Origin: Hydrogenophilales bacterium
GTDB lineage: Bacteria; Pseudomonadota; Gammaproteobacteria; Burkholderiales; Thiobacillaceae
Direction of reading: 5' to 3'
DNA length: 64,000 nucleotides
Assembly (NCBI GenBank): GCA_016195805.1
Contig: JACPYT010000007.1
Span: 1 to 64,000, forward strand
Shown here: in pieces, positions 16,834 to 26,553 of the stretch
How positions within the stretch are numbered: the stretch's first letter is position 1
Layout of the letters: each line of letters opens with the position of its first letter
The notes under the pieces: generated by a model
Told to the model about the DNA's origin: nothing
The model's input: only the letters and a program-made list of their open reading frames with translations
The model's database searches: none
Made by a program: the position numbers and the translations under genes

Positions 16834-19275
16834 ATGCCGATTGCCACCCTGTCGCCTGCCGATCTCCGCCTGACCATCGATCCCGCCACGCTCGGCTTCG
16901 TCGACACCTCCGAACTGGCGGACGAGGCCCTGCCGTGGATCGGCCAGGCGCGCGCCGAGGCGGCCGCCCGCTTCGGCCTCGGCATGGACCAGCCCAACTA
17001 CAACCTGTTCGTGCTGGGCGAGGTCGGCAGCGGCCGTTCCTCGCTGCTCAAGCAGGCGATGGTCGAAGCGGCGGCCAAGCGGCGGGTGCCGCCGGACCTG
17101 TGCTACCTACATAACTTCGATACCCCCGAGCGGCCCCTGGCATTGCGCCTGCCGGCCGGCGAAGGGCGGCTGCTGCGGCAATTGCTGACGCAGGCGGTGA
17201 AAGCCCTGCAGGCCGACATTCCGCCGCAGTTGGGCGGCCAGGACTACAAGACCGAGAGCGAGCGCATCGAGAAAGCCTGGAAGAACGACGTGGCGCGTCT
17301 CTATGCCGAGCTGTCGGCATTTGCCGAGGCGCGCAGCTTTTCGCTGCACCGCGAGGCCGGGCGCATGGTGTTCACGCTCACTGGCAAGAAGGGGCAGGCG
17401 CTTACCGAGGACGAAGTGCTGGCGTTGCCGAAGGCGCGCCGCGTGGCGGTGGAGCAGGCTGAGCAGGAACTGCGCGCCGAAATCGCCCGCTACATCGAGA
17501 AGACCCAGCCGCTGGAACGCGCGATGAACGAGGCGCTGGCGGCGCTGCGGCGGCAGGTGGTGAAGCCGCTGGTCGAGCGCGCGCTGCAGGCGATCCGTGC
17601 CGGCCTGAAGAAGCAGATCAAGGATGCGGCCAAGCTCAACGCCTGGCTCGATGCGCTGGAACGGGACGTGTTCGACAACCTGGAACTGTTCAACGGCGAC
17701 GAGGAGGACGAAGGCCGGGAGGAGGCGCTGCATGCCGTGCTGGCGCGCTACCGCGTCAACCTGGTGGTCGACAACGGCGGCCTCACCGGCGCGCCGGTGA
17801 TCGTCGAGGACAACCCGTTGTTCCGCGCGCTGTTCGGCAGCATCGAATACCAGTCCGAGAACGACGTGCTGGTGACCGACTTCTCGCGCATCCGCGCCGG
17901 CAGCCTGCTGCAGGCGCACGGCGGCTTCCTGATGCTGCATCTGCGCGACGTGCTGGCCGATCCGCTGGTGTGGGAGAAGCTGCGGCGCTTCCTGCGCAGC
18001 GGGCGGCTGCAGATCGAGGAGCCGGGCGTGTCGTTCTCGCCGATCGCGGCGGTGTCGCTGGTGCCGGAAGCGGTCGACGTCGAGGTCAAGCTGGTGCTGA
18101 TCGGCTCGCGCGACCAGTATTACGAGTTGCAGGAGGCCGCGCCGGAATTCGTCCGCCATTTCCGCGCCAAGGTGGATTTCGCCGACAGCTTCGTGGCCGG
18201 CGCGGACACCCGCCGCGCCTCGTCGATTTTCGTCGCTCATGTCTGCCGCGACTACGGCCTGCCGCACTTTTCGGCGCCGGCGGTGGCGCGCCTGCTCGAG
18301 GAATCGCACCGCGAGGCGGGCGACCAGACACGCGAGAGCGCGATCTTCGCACGCACCGAGGCGCTGGTGATGGAAAGCGCGGCGATCTGCCGCGCGCGCG
18401 GGCCGGGCCTGGTGACCGCGGACGATGTCGAGACGGCGCTTGCGGCGTACATCGCGCGCCACGATTACCCCGAGCGGCGCCTGCGCGAGGAGATCGCCGA
18501 GGGCGACGTGCTGATCGATCTGCACGGCGAGCGCCAGGGCCAGGTCAACGGCCTCACCCAGATCGACCTCGGCGATTACCGCTTCGGCCTGCCGGTGCGG
18601 CTGTCGGCGCGCGTCCATGCCGGCGAGGACGGGCTCCTCAACATCGAGCGCGAGGTCGAACTGTCGGGCCCGATCCACGACAAGGGCGTGTTCATCCTGC
18701 AGTCCTATCTGGTGGCATTGTTCGCGCATCTGGCGCCGCTTTCCCTCAATGCGTCGATCGTGTTCGAGCAGCAATACCACGGCGTCGAGGGCGATTCCGC
18801 TTCGTGCGCCGAACTCTATGCCGTGCTGTCGGCGCTGTCGGGCCTGCCGCTCAGGCAGGGCATCGCCGTCACCGGCGCGGTCAACCAGCACGGCGAGATG
18901 CTGCCGGTGGGCGGCATCAACGAAAAGATCGAGGGCTGGTTCGGCGTCTGCGAGGCCGCCGGGCTGGACGGCAGCCAGGGCGTGCTGATCCCCGCACGCA
19001 ACCGGCGCCACCTGATGCTGGCGCCGCGCGTGGTCGAGGCGGTCGCCCGCGGACGCTTCCATATCCATACGGTGGAGCAGGTGGCCGCGGGCATCGAATT
19101 GCTGACCGGTCTGGCCGCGGGCGAACCGAACGCGGCGGGCCACTATCCCCCCGACAGCGTGCTGGGGCATGCGCAGGACACGCTGCTGGCGTTTCGCCGT
19201 GCCTGCCAGATGCAGGAGCATACGCGGGCACCGCGCCGGCATTTTCGTGCGGGCGACCGTCCGCAGCGGCGCTAG
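16834..19275 (+). CDS. Lon-family ATP-dependent protease (AAA_32/LonB-like)
   Basis: 813 residues. N-terminal AAA module with a Walker A-like GEVGSGRSS (Arg in the usual Lys position, as in this subfamily), an inserted helical region (about 130-300), then the AAA core and a C-terminal Lon protease domain. The catalytic dyad is Ser655 (EGDSASCAEL) and Lys698 (GGINEKIEGWF), 43 residues apart, the same spacing as E. coli Lon Ser679/Lys722. No N-terminal Lon substrate domain and no membrane insertion, so it is a cytosolic relative of LonB/YcbZ type. ATG 16834 is used; a TTG at 16801 is possible. Confidence 0.9.
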   Translation: MPIATLSPADLRLTIDPATLGFVDTSELADEALPWIGQARAEAAARFGLGMDQPNYNLFVLGEVGSGRSSLLKQAMVEAAAKRRVPPDLCYLHNFDTPERPLALRLPAGEGRLLRQLLTQAVKALQADIPPQLGGQDYKTESERIEKAWKNDVARLYAELSAFAEARSFSLHREAGRMVFTLTGKKGQALTEDEVLALPKARRVAVEQAEQELRAEIARYIEKTQPLERAMNEALAALRRQVVKPLVERALQAIRAGLKKQIKDAAKLNAWLDALERDVFDNLELFNGDEEDEGREEALHAVLARYRVNLVVDNGGLTGAPVIVEDNPLFRALFGSIEYQSENDVLVTDFSRIRAGSLLQAHGGFLMLHLRDVLADPLVWEKLRRFLRSGRLQIEEPGVSFSPIAAVSLVPEAVDVEVKLVLIGSRDQYYELQEAAPEFVRHFRAKVDFADSFVAGADTRRASSIFVAHVCRDYGLPHFSAPAVARLLEESHREAGDQTRESAIFARTEALVMESAAICRARGPGLVTADDVETALAAYIARHDYPERRLREEIAEGDVLIDLHGERQGQVNGLTQIDLGDYRFGLPVRLSARVHAGEDGLLNIEREVELSGPIHDKGVFILQSYLVALFAHLAPLSLNASIVFEQQYHGVEGDSASCAELYAVLSALSGLPLRQGIAVTGAVNQHGEMLPVGGINEKIEGWFGVCEAAGLDGSQGVLIPARNRRHLMLAPRVVEAVARGRFHIHTVEQVAAGIELLTGLAAGEPNAAGHYPPDSVLGHAQDTLLAFRRACQMQEHTRAPRRHFRAGDRPQRR

Positions 19276-19343
19276 CCGGCCTGCAGGCGGACGGGACGTG
19301 AACTATATTGAAAGTCGTCCAATCGTTTTGCCAGGAGGCGATC

Positions 19344-19829
19344 ATGAACGCACTGCACCGCATGGAACGTTTTCTCGACCGGCATATGATCCCGTTCGAT
19401 CTCGTCGCGCATCCGCACACGCATACCAGCGCCGAAACGGCGCGTGCGGTCGGGGTGACGCCCGATCGGGTGGCCAAGGGCGTGCTGCTCGATGGCGTCG
19501 GTTGCCAGATGGTGGCGATGGTTCCCGCCGACCAGGAAGTTCATCTCGGCAGGCTGGGACTGGACCATGGCGTGGAATTCAGTCTGGCCGATGAGACCAG
19601 CGTGAGCCGTCTGTTCAGCGAATGCGAGCCCGGCGTGGTGCCCGGGCTGCCGAATGCCTGGGGCGTGGAGATGGTGTGGGACGACGCGTTGATGGCGCAG
19701 CCGGATATCTATCTGGAGGCCGGCGATCACCAGCGTCTGCTGCATATCGAAACCCGCTACCTGCGCGAGGCGTTTGGCGACGCCCCGCACTGCCGCTTCA
19801 GCCAGCCGCGGATGCAGCACGTCTCCTGA
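19344..19829 (+). CDS. YbaK/EbsC-family aminoacyl-tRNA deacylase-like protein
   Basis: 161 residues with the YbaK/ProX fold signature: HTHTSAETARAVGVTPDRVAKGVLL (the conserved Lys is near residue 46) and VPADQEVHL. Family members clear mischarged tRNA (e.g. Cys- or Ala-tRNAPro). AGGAGG 5 bases before the ATG fixes the start. The C-terminal ~35 residues (YLEAGDHQRLLHIETRYLREAF) extend beyond the minimal domain, as in many betaproteobacterial copies. Substrate unknown. Confidence 0.8.
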   Translation: MNALHRMERFLDRHMIPFDLVAHPHTHTSAETARAVGVTPDRVAKGVLLDGVGCQMVAMVPADQEVHLGRLGLDHGVEFSLADETSVSRLFSECEPGVVPGLPNAWGVEMVWDDALMAQPDIYLEAGDHQRLLHIETRYLREAFGDAPHCRFSQPRMQHVS

Positions 19830-19978
19830 CCGTCTGCTCGGTCAGGGGCGGCGGTGAATCCGGAAAGCCGGCCACCCATCCCGTTTGCCTCGGGAATACG
19901 CGTATTGCGGAAGGCGGCGTGCAGACGGCGCGTGCAGCGCTGATTGTGCATGCGCAGGGCGTGGAATGGAAAAAGCGC

Positions 19979-20007
19979 TTGGACATCTGAATCTTCTGTG
20001 TTATCAA
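19979..20007 (+). promoter_or_regulatory. candidate promoter of the cold-shock gene
   Basis: TTGGAC, 17 bases, TATCAA. If used it gives a leader of about 105 bases before the cold-shock ORF, in keeping with the long structured leaders of cspA-type mRNAs. The rest of the 290-base gap 19830-20119 shows no gene. Confidence 0.4.
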
Positions 20008-20119
20008 TACGCCATCTGTTGGATTCAAGCTTTAAATTGCGGTACCTCTGGTAAGCCTTTTTCCTTGAAATACGACTGATAGAGCATGTCGCTCATTTTT
20101 TAGATAGATAGGAAACAAG

Positions 20120-20326
20120 ATGGAAACGGGTACTGTTAAGTGGTTTAACGATGCAAAAGGTTTTGGCTTCATCACCCCGGATAACGGCGGCGAAGACCTG
20201 TTTGCACATTTCTCCGCAATCAACTCCAGCGGCTTCAAATCCCTGCAGGAAAACCAGCGCGTCAGCTTCGAAGTGACCACTGGCCCCAAGGGCAAGCAAG
20301 CTTCGAACATCCAGGTCGTGTCGTAA
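20120..20326 (+). CDS. cold-shock-domain protein
   Basis: 68 residues, a single OB-fold cold-shock domain. RNA-binding motifs RNP1 (KGFGFI) and RNP2 (LFAHF) are intact, with the usual start [14 protein letters not shown]. Binds single-stranded RNA/DNA and melts mRNA structure; may be constitutive or cold-induced. It has its own long leader and a strong terminator, so it is monocistronic. Confidence 0.97.
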   Translation: METGTVKWFNDAKGFGFITPDNGGEDLFAHFSAINSSGFKSLQENQRVSFEVTTGPKGKQASNIQVVS

Positions 20327-20344
20327 TCTTTTCGACCTGATGTG

Positions 20345-20373
20345 AAAAAACCCCGGTTCGCCGGGGTTTTTTT
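20345..20373 (+). terminator. intrinsic terminator after the cold-shock gene
   Basis: CCCCGG stem closed by a TTCG tetraloop and followed by seven T; flanking A run makes it partly bidirectional. Confidence 0.92.
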
Positions 20374-20417
20374 ATTTATGCCCTTTGGGCATTCATGCCT
20401 TCCGAGTGTGAGCACCC

Positions 20418-20960
20418 ATGGCACTTAAAGCCACCATCTACAAAGCCGACCTGCAGATTGCCGACATGGATCGGCACGTCTACGGCGACCACGCACTGAC
20501 CATTGCACGCCATCCTTCCGAAACCGACGAACGCATGATGGTGCGGGTGCTGGCCTATGCGCTCTACGCCCAGGACGGCATCGCCTTCACCAGGGGCCTG
20601 TTCGACGTCGACGAGCCGGACGTGTGGGTGAAGAACCTGGCGGGCGAGATCACGCTGTGGATCGACCTCGGCCAGCCAGACGATGCGCGCATCCGTCGCG
20701 CCTGTAGCCGCGCCGAGCAGGTCGTGGTGCTGTGCTACAGCAGCAGCTGCGAGGTATGGTGGAAGCAGATCGCCGGCAAGCTCACGCGCTTTGCCAACCT
20801 GACCGTGCTGCAACTGCCCGCCATGACCAGCCAGACGCTGGCGGCCCTGGCCGAACGCAGCATGCGCCTGCAATGCATGGTGCAGGACGGTGAAATCTGG
20901 ATCAACACCGATACGCAAAGCGTGCCGGTGAAACTGCTCGCCCTGCAATCGGCCGCCTGA
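20418..20960 (+). CDS. yaeQ: YaeQ family protein
   Basis: 180 residues starting MALKATIYKADLQIADMDRH, the highly conserved YaeQ beginning; Asp/Glu-rich sites (GDHALTIARHPSETDERMM, LWIDLGQPDDARIRRA) correspond to its PD-(D/E)XK nuclease-like fold. E. coli YaeQ was once linked to RfaH suppression, but the family function is not firmly known. Cytoplasmic; transcribed alone after the cold-shock terminator. Confidence 0.92.
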   Translation: MALKATIYKADLQIADMDRHVYGDHALTIARHPSETDERMMVRVLAYALYAQDGIAFTRGLFDVDEPDVWVKNLAGEITLWIDLGQPDDARIRRACSRAEQVVVLCYSSSCEVWWKQIAGKLTRFANLTVLQLPAMTSQTLAALAERSMRLQCMVQDGEIWINTDTQSVPVKLLALQSAA

Positions 20961-20969
20961 GCGGGCGCC

Positions 20970-21530
20970 TCATTTGGCGGGCGGACAGTTCTTGACGCAC
21001 ACCGTCTCGGTCACGCGCTGGCCGCCGCAGCCAACGAAGCAGCTGTCGTAAGCGGGCAGGCAACCGCAGTCGGCCTGGCAGTTCGATTTTTCCAGTTGCG
21101 CGCGCACGCTTTCGCGCGTCGGCATCACCGGCTCACGATAGGGCGGCGGGAAATAGGGGCCCGGCCACGGATCCCACCAGTAGGGCTGGTAGGGATAACG
21201 GTTCATCCAGTCGAAGCGCATCTGCATTTCATAGTTCCGCAATGCCGCCGCATACTGCTTCAACTCGAGTTCGTACTTTTTCAGCGCATCGAGATAGTGC
21301 GCTTCCACCTGGGGGGCAAGTGTCTTCACGCAAGCCTGGTAGCGGGTCTGGCAATTGCTCTGGCATGCCGTCTTTCTGGCTTCGCAGTTCTGCACGCAAG
21401 CGCGGCCCTGCGCGTCGGCCGGTGGAATCAGCCGGACGGTCGTCTGGTACTGCGGCGTGGCGCAGCCCGCAATGACGGCGGCGAACAGGACCGGCACAGC
21501 GAGGCGTAGGGACAGGGCACACAGGCGCAT
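20970..21530 (-). CDS. cysteine-rich putative lipoprotein
   Basis: 186 residues. The signal peptide ends in a lipobox VIAGC with Cys23 as the lipid-bearing residue. The mature protein has two Cys clusters, one near the N-terminus (CVQNCEARKTACQSNC) and one at the C-terminus (CQADCGCLPAYDSCFVGC...CVKNC), around a helix and a Trp/Tyr/Pro-rich stretch. Regular spacing of paired cysteines suggests disulfide-linked helical hairpins. No family with a known function recognised; likely outer-membrane or periplasm-facing. Confidence 0.75.
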   Translation of the reverse strand: MRLCALSLRLAVPVLFAAVIAGCATPQYQTTVRLIPPADAQGRACVQNCEARKTACQSNCQTRYQACVKTLAPQVEAHYLDALKKYELELKQYAAALRNYEMQMRFDWMNRYPYQPYWWDPWPGPYFPPPYREPVMPTRESVRAQLEKSNCQADCGCLPAYDSCFVGCGGQRVTETVCVKNCPPAK

Positions 21531-21582
21531 CGGAAACCCAGGTAAAACAGACACTTTATAAAAGCATAGGCCTTTTTACGGA

Positions 21583-22446
21583 TTACTGTGGGCCGAGAAA
21601 ACGCGCTTCGAGCTCCTGCAGATTGAGTTCCTGCAGGATCTGTTGCAGGCGCTCGCGTGCGTTGCGGCGCGGCGCACCGGCATGGGTGGCGATGATGAGT
21701 TCGTTCTTCAGCGAATGTTCCCAACCGACCAGTTCGGTGACGGTGACCTGGTAGCCGTGCGATTCCAGCTGCAGGCAGCGCAGCACGTTGGTGAGCTGGC
21801 TGCCGAATTCGCGGGTGTGGATCGGGTGGCGCCAGATCTCCGACAGCGGCGTCAAGCCGAAGGATTCGTTCTTGTGCTTGCGCAGGACCGCGGCGACTTC
21901 GGCCTGGCAGCACGGCACCAGCACAATGTGGCGGGCCTGTTTGGCGAGTGCGAAGCGGATGGCGTCGTCGGTGGCGGTATTGCAGGCGTGCAGCGCGGTG
22001 ACGATGTCGATGCGCGGGGGCAGGGACTCGGTGGTGATCGACTCCGCCACCGTCGCATTGAGGAAGGACATGCGCGCAAAGCCCAGCCGGGCCGCCAGCT
22101 CACGCGATTTTTCCACCAGTTCGTCGCGCGTCTCGATGCCGAAGATGTGGCTGCCGGGACGCTCCTTCAGAAACAGGTCGTACAGGATGAAGCCGAGATA
22201 CGACTTGCCGGCGCCGTGGTCGGCCAGCGTCAGTGTGTCCTGCCGGCCCAGCACGTCGTTCAGCAGCGGCTCGATGAAGTTGCACAGGTGATACACCTGC
22301 TTCAGCTTGCGGCGGCTGTCCTGGTTGAGCTTGCCGTCGCGCGTCAGGATGTGCAGTTCCTTCAGCAGCTCGATCGACTGGCCGGGGCGCAGCACCTCGG
22401 TGAGCGGATCGGCATAGGCGGTTTTGGGGGCGGGAGAACGCTTCAT
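21583..22446 (-). CDS. SAM-dependent methyltransferase-like protein
   Basis: 287 residues. Motif I-like DHGAGKSYLGFILYDLF and the acidic loop FGIETRDELVEKS are the SAM pocket of a Rossmann methyltransferase; LHACNTATDDAIRFAL and VPCCQAEV match the class related to tRNA methyltransferase Trm13 and its bacterial relatives. Start ATG 22446 (MKRSPAPK). Divergent from trhO. Whether the target is RNA or a small molecule is not shown. Confidence 0.75.
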   Translation of the reverse strand: MKRSPAPKTAYADPLTEVLRPGQSIELLKELHILTRDGKLNQDSRRKLKQVYHLCNFIEPLLNDVLGRQDTLTLADHGAGKSYLGFILYDLFLKERPGSHIFGIETRDELVEKSRELAARLGFARMSFLNATVAESITTESLPPRIDIVTALHACNTATDDAIRFALAKQARHIVLVPCCQAEVAAVLRKHKNESFGLTPLSEIWRHPIHTREFGSQLTNVLRCLQLESHGYQVTVTELVGWEHSLKNELIIATHAGAPRRNARERLQQILQELNLQELEARFLGPQ

Positions 22447-22555
22447 GGTCGGGTACGGGCAGGGCAAGGGCGAAGGGTATCAAAAACCGACGCCCGCGCC
22501 GAACCGCCGGATGGCCGGGACAGCCTGCTTTCCGGGATAATGCCGCTTTGTCGTT

Positions 22556-23317
22556 ATGGTTTTCTGCGCCGTGTCCGTCGTCAACATCTCCTGCTACAAG
22601 TTCGTCACGCTCTCCGACCGCGAGGCCCTGAAGGCCGACCTTACCGCGCGCTGTCTGGAACTGGATCTCAAGGGCACCATTCTGCTGGCCCCTGAGGGGA
22701 TCAACGTATTCCTGGCCGGCTCGCGCGACGCGATCGATGCCATCGTCGCTCACCTTCGGGCCGACCCGCGCTTCGCCGACCTGCAGCCCAAGGAAAGCCT
22801 GTCGGCCGAGCCACCGTTCAAAAGGATGCGGGTGCGGCTGAAGAAGGAAATCATCACCATGAAGCATCCGCTGATCCGCCCGGAAGCCGGTCGCGCGCCG
22901 GCGGTGCCGGCGGCCTTGCTGAAGCAGTGGCTGGATCGCGGGGTGGACGACGAAGGCCGCCCGGTAATCATGCTCGACACCCGCAACGACTACGAAGTGG
23001 CGGCCGGAACCTTCGAGAACGCAGTCGATTACGACATCGGCATCTTCAGTGACTTTCCCCCGCGCCTGGCCGAACACCTGGCCGACTACGCCGGCAAGAC
23101 CGTGGTGTCGTTCTGTACCGGCGGCATCCGCTGCGAAAAGGCCGCCATCCACATGAAGGAAATCGGCATCGAGCGGGTGTACCAGCTTGAAGGCGGCATT
23201 CTTAAATACTTCGAGGAGGTCGGCGGCGCGCATTATCACGGCGACTGCTTCGTGTTCGACGAACGCGAGGCGGTGAGTGCGGATTTGCAGCCGGCGGCGG
23301 GGCGGTTGCATCGCTGA
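22556..23317 (+). CDS. trhO: tRNA uridine 5-hydroxylase TrhO (rhodanese-like, YceA family)
   Basis: 253 residues with an N-terminal acylphosphatase-like domain ([19 protein letters not shown]) and a rhodanese domain with catalytic Cys187 in [10 protein letters not shown]. TrhO carries out oxygen-dependent formation of 5-hydroxyuridine at position 34 of some tRNAs. A GTG at 22571 would also give a plausible start (MSVVNIS); the ATG is used because it lies in the same frame without a clear ribosome site for either. Confidence 0.9.
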   Translation: MVFCAVSVVNISCYKFVTLSDREALKADLTARCLELDLKGTILLAPEGINVFLAGSRDAIDAIVAHLRADPRFADLQPKESLSAEPPFKRMRVRLKKEIITMKHPLIRPEAGRAPAVPAALLKQWLDRGVDDEGRPVIMLDTRNDYEVAAGTFENAVDYDIGIFSDFPPRLAEHLADYAGKTVVSFCTGGIRCEKAAIHMKEIGIERVYQLEGGILKYFEEVGGAHYHGDCFVFDEREAVSADLQPAAGRLHR

Positions 23318-23350
23318 CGCGGTCGTTGTCGGCGCGGGCGCGGTCCGCGC

Positions 23351-25837
23351 TCAGTTCAATGCGCGGATCGATTCCATCGGCGGCACACGGGTGATATGGC
23401 GTGCGGTGAGCCAGCCACTCATGCCAACGAGCAGCGCGCCTGCCAGCGGCAACGCGAGCCACAGCCAGGGATGCAGGCGGAGTGGCAGGTCGAACAGGCG
23501 TTCGGCGATCAGTGCCATGGCGATTTCGGCGCAGGCACTGGCGAGCAGACCGGCCAGCAGTCCCAGCGCGAGGAATTCGCTCCACAGGCTTTTGGCCAGA
23601 TAGGCGCGCTGCGCACCCAGCGTGCGCAGCAGGACGGCTTCCTGCTGGCGCGCATCGAGGCTGGCCAATAGCGTGGCGATGACGACGGCCATGCCGGCGG
23701 CGAGCAGAAAGCCCAGCAGCAGCTGGATCGCGCCGATGATCTGATCGAACACGGCCTGGATGTTGGCGATGAGCTTGTCGAGGGCAAGAATGGTGATGCC
23801 AGGAAAGGCCTTGACGAAGCCGGGCAGCACCCCGGTTGCGCCGGGCGGCACATAGACGCTGGCGATGGAACTGGTCGGCAGGGCGTCGAGCTGGCCGGGG
23901 GCGAAGATGACGAAGAAGTTGGGCTGCATCGAGTCCCACTTCACGCTGCGGAGGCTGGTGATGCGCGCGGCGAGTGTCTGGTCGCCGATCTGGAAGCCGA
24001 GGCGGTCGCCGACGGCGAGATGCAGCCGCTCCGCCATGCCCGATTCGACCGAGATTTCGGCGGCACGGTGGTTGCCGTGCCAGTGGCCCGCCAAAATGGC
24101 GTTGTTGGCGGGCAGGGTGGCGGTCCAGGTGAGATTGAGCTCGCGCCGCAGCGTGTTGCTGTCGCGTGCCTCAGGCGGCAGGGTGGCGGCGATGGGCGCG
24201 CCGTTCTTGCTGACCAGGCGGCCGCGCACCATGGGGTAGAGCGTGGAAGACTTGAGGCGATGCTGTGCCAGATATCCTGCGACCGCTGCCTGCTGCTGCG
24301 GTGCGATGTTCACCAGAAAGTAGTTGGGCGCCTGCGGCGGCAGTTGCTGGCGCCAGCCGGCGATGAGGTCGCTGCGCACCAGGGCCAGCAGTGCCACCAG
24401 GAACAGGGCCAAGGTGAACGCGCCGAGCTGCAAGGTGCTGTCGAAGCGGTGGCGCAGCAGTTGTGCGAGGCCGAAACGCACCGGACCGTGGCTCATTTTC
24501 TGGACGCTGCGGCCGGCCGCCAGCGCGAGCCGTGCCAGCAGGGCAAGCACGCCGACCAGTCCGGCGAGTGCGCCGACGAAGATGCCGACCAGCCTGGCGT
24601 CGCCCGCATACCAGGCAATCAGGAACAGCAGCGCCGATCCGCTGATGGCTGCGCTGACCCACGCGGCAACCGGCAGCGGCGGCAGATCGCGCCGCAGCAC
24701 GCGCAGTGGCGGCACGCGGATCAGCCGCATCAGCGCGGGCAGGCTGGCGCCCGCCAGCGCCAGCAGGCCGCTGACGATGGCGACCCCCACCGGCGCCAGA
24801 CCGAGTGCCGGCAGCCGGGTGGCGGCGCCGGGCAGGACCAGCAGCGCCAGCGCCTGCTGCATCAGCGCGCCGATCGCCACGCCGAGCAGGCTGCCCAGGA
24901 GCCCCAGCGTCAGCAGCTGGACGGCATACAGCGCACGCAACTGCGCAGTGGTGGCGCCGAAGCAGCGCAACAGCGCCGCCTGGTCGTAATGACGCAGCGC
25001 GTGACGGTGCGAAGCGATGGCGATGGCGGCCACCGACAGCAGCAGGCTGACGAGGGCGGTGAGCTGGATGTAGCGGTCGGCGTTGGCGAAGGCGCCGTGC
25101 AGGGTCTCGACGCCTTCGCGCGAGCCGATGAGGCGCTGGGTACTGTCAAGTGCGGGTTTCAGCGCGGCGCTGAATGCCGCGAGGCGATCCGGCGTGCCCG
25201 CGAATTGATACAAATAGGTCACGCGGCTGCCGGGCTGCAGCACGCGGGTTCGCGCGACCTCGTCGGCACGCAGGAACACGCGCGGGGCGAGACCGAACAC
25301 GCTGCCGAGCTGGCCCGGTTCTTCGGCCACGACGCCGGCGATGCTGAAATGCGCCTCGCCGATCTGGACGCGGTCGCCCACCTTGGCCGACAGCAGGGGA
25401 AGCAGATCGGGGGCGACATAAACCGCACCCGGCGGCGGCTGGGCCGGGCGCGGCGTGCCCGCCGCGAAGGGACGATCGGCGATGCGCACGCTGCCGCGCA
25501 GTGGGTAGGCGGCATCGACGGCACGCAGGGTGGCGAGCTGGAAGGCATCGCCGCGGCTCACCATGCTGGCGAACTCGAGCGCGCGGCTGGTTCGCAGCGT
25601 GCTGTTCTTGGTGGAAGCGGCAGGCCAGGTTTCGATCGGGCGCGGACTGGTGACCAGGAGGTCGGCACCGAGAAAGCTGGCTCCCTGTTCGTTCATGGCG
25701 CGCTTGATGCGGTCCCCGAGAAAACCGGTGGTGGCGACGCTGCCGACGCCGACGATCAGCGCCAGCAGCAGGACGCGCCATTCGCCGCTTCTGCGCTCGC
25801 GCCGCAGCAACCACAGGCCGAGCCGGGCGAAGTTCAT
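23351..25837 (-). CDS. ABC transporter permease, FtsX-like (YbbP family)
   Basis: 828 residues. One membrane helix near residue 20 followed by a large periplasmic domain, an FtsX core of three helices (about 255-380), a second cluster near 400-500, another periplasmic part, and a final FtsX core (about 710-815). This MacB/LolC-like architecture belongs to exporters or lipid/protein-release machines rather than importers. Its start overlaps the ATPase stop by four bases (ATGA). E. coli ybbP is the counterpart; the substrate is unknown. Confidence 0.9.
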   Translation of the reverse strand: MNFARLGLWLLRRERRSGEWRVLLLALIVGVGSVATTGFLGDRIKRAMNEQGASFLGADLLVTSPRPIETWPAASTKNSTLRTSRALEFASMVSRGDAFQLATLRAVDAAYPLRGSVRIADRPFAAGTPRPAQPPPGAVYVAPDLLPLLSAKVGDRVQIGEAHFSIAGVVAEEPGQLGSVFGLAPRVFLRADEVARTRVLQPGSRVTYLYQFAGTPDRLAAFSAALKPALDSTQRLIGSREGVETLHGAFANADRYIQLTALVSLLLSVAAIAIASHRHALRHYDQAALLRCFGATTAQLRALYAVQLLTLGLLGSLLGVAIGALMQQALALLVLPGAATRLPALGLAPVGVAIVSGLLALAGASLPALMRLIRVPPLRVLRRDLPPLPVAAWVSAAISGSALLFLIAWYAGDARLVGIFVGALAGLVGVLALLARLALAAGRSVQKMSHGPVRFGLAQLLRHRFDSTLQLGAFTLALFLVALLALVRSDLIAGWRQQLPPQAPNYFLVNIAPQQQAAVAGYLAQHRLKSSTLYPMVRGRLVSKNGAPIAATLPPEARDSNTLRRELNLTWTATLPANNAILAGHWHGNHRAAEISVESGMAERLHLAVGDRLGFQIGDQTLAARITSLRSVKWDSMQPNFFVIFAPGQLDALPTSSIASVYVPPGATGVLPGFVKAFPGITILALDKLIANIQAVFDQIIGAIQLLLGFLLAAGMAVVIATLLASLDARQQEAVLLRTLGAQRAYLAKSLWSEFLALGLLAGLLASACAEIAMALIAERLFDLPLRLHPWLWLALPLAGALLVGMSGWLTARHITRVPPMESIRALN

Positions 25838-26526
25838 GCGACGCGCCCAGCGATCAGATGCAGACGGCGCTGGCAGCGTCCCGCCAGCGCGTCGTCGTGG
25901 GTGACCAGAATCAGCGTGGTATGGGCAGAGGCGTTGAGTTCAAACAGCAACTCGATGATGCGCGCGCCGGTTTCCGCATCGAGATTGCCGGTGGGTTCGT
26001 CGGCAAACACGATTTCCGGATCGGTGGCGAAGGCGCGCGCGATGGCGATGCGTTGCTGCTCGCCGCCGGACAACTGGCGCGGCGTGTGCGCGGCGCGCGC
26101 GGCCAGGCCGACGCGGGCCAGCCAGTGGGCGGCCCGCTCGCGGGCGTCGGGGCGGCCGGCGAGTTCCAGCGGCAGCAGGATGTTTTCCAGCGCGGTGAGC
26201 GCGGGCAGCAGCTGGAACGACTGGAACACGAAGCCGATGCGGCCCGCACGCAGGCGGGCACGGGCGTCCTCGTCGAGCTCATCGAGGCGCTGGCCGAGCA
26301 GAACGATTTCTCCCGCGGACGGATGGTCGAGCCCGGCCAGCAGGCCCAGCAGGGTGGATTTGCCGGAACCGGACGCGCCGGTGATGGCGAGCGTCTCGCC
26401 CGCTTTGACGGCGAGCTCGACTTCGCTGAGGATGTCGAGCTCGCCGTCGGCGGTGGGCACGCGCTGCGACAGGGCGCGTGCCAGGACGGCTGGATCAGGG
26501 AACTGGGCGCTGTCGGGAGGCGTCAT
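25834..26526 (-). CDS. ABC transporter ATP-binding protein (YbbA family)
   Basis: 230 residues. Walker A GASGSGKST (50-58), signature LSGGEQQRIAIARA, Walker B IVFADEPTGNLD and switch His (VTHDD) are all intact. Energises the adjacent FtsX-type permease. Its divergence from tesA copies the E. coli tesA/ybbA-ybbP locus, which supports the assignment. Confidence 0.95.
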   Translation of the reverse strand: MTPPDSAQFPDPAVLARALSQRVPTADGELDILSEVELAVKAGETLAITGASGSGKSTLLGLLAGLDHPSAGEIVLLGQRLDELDEDARARLRAGRIGFVFQSFQLLPALTALENILLPLELAGRPDARERAAHWLARVGLAARAAHTPRQLSGGEQQRIAIARAFATDPEIVFADEPTGNLDAETGARIIELLFELNASAHTTLILVTHDDALAGRCQRRLHLIAGRVA

Positions 26527-26553
26527 TGGAATGGGTCAGGTCAAGGTGAGTGA

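Noticed and set aside
17107-19242. A 711-codon minus-strand open frame
   Set aside because: Antisense to the Lon-like protease, which has intact catalytic and nucleotide motifs.
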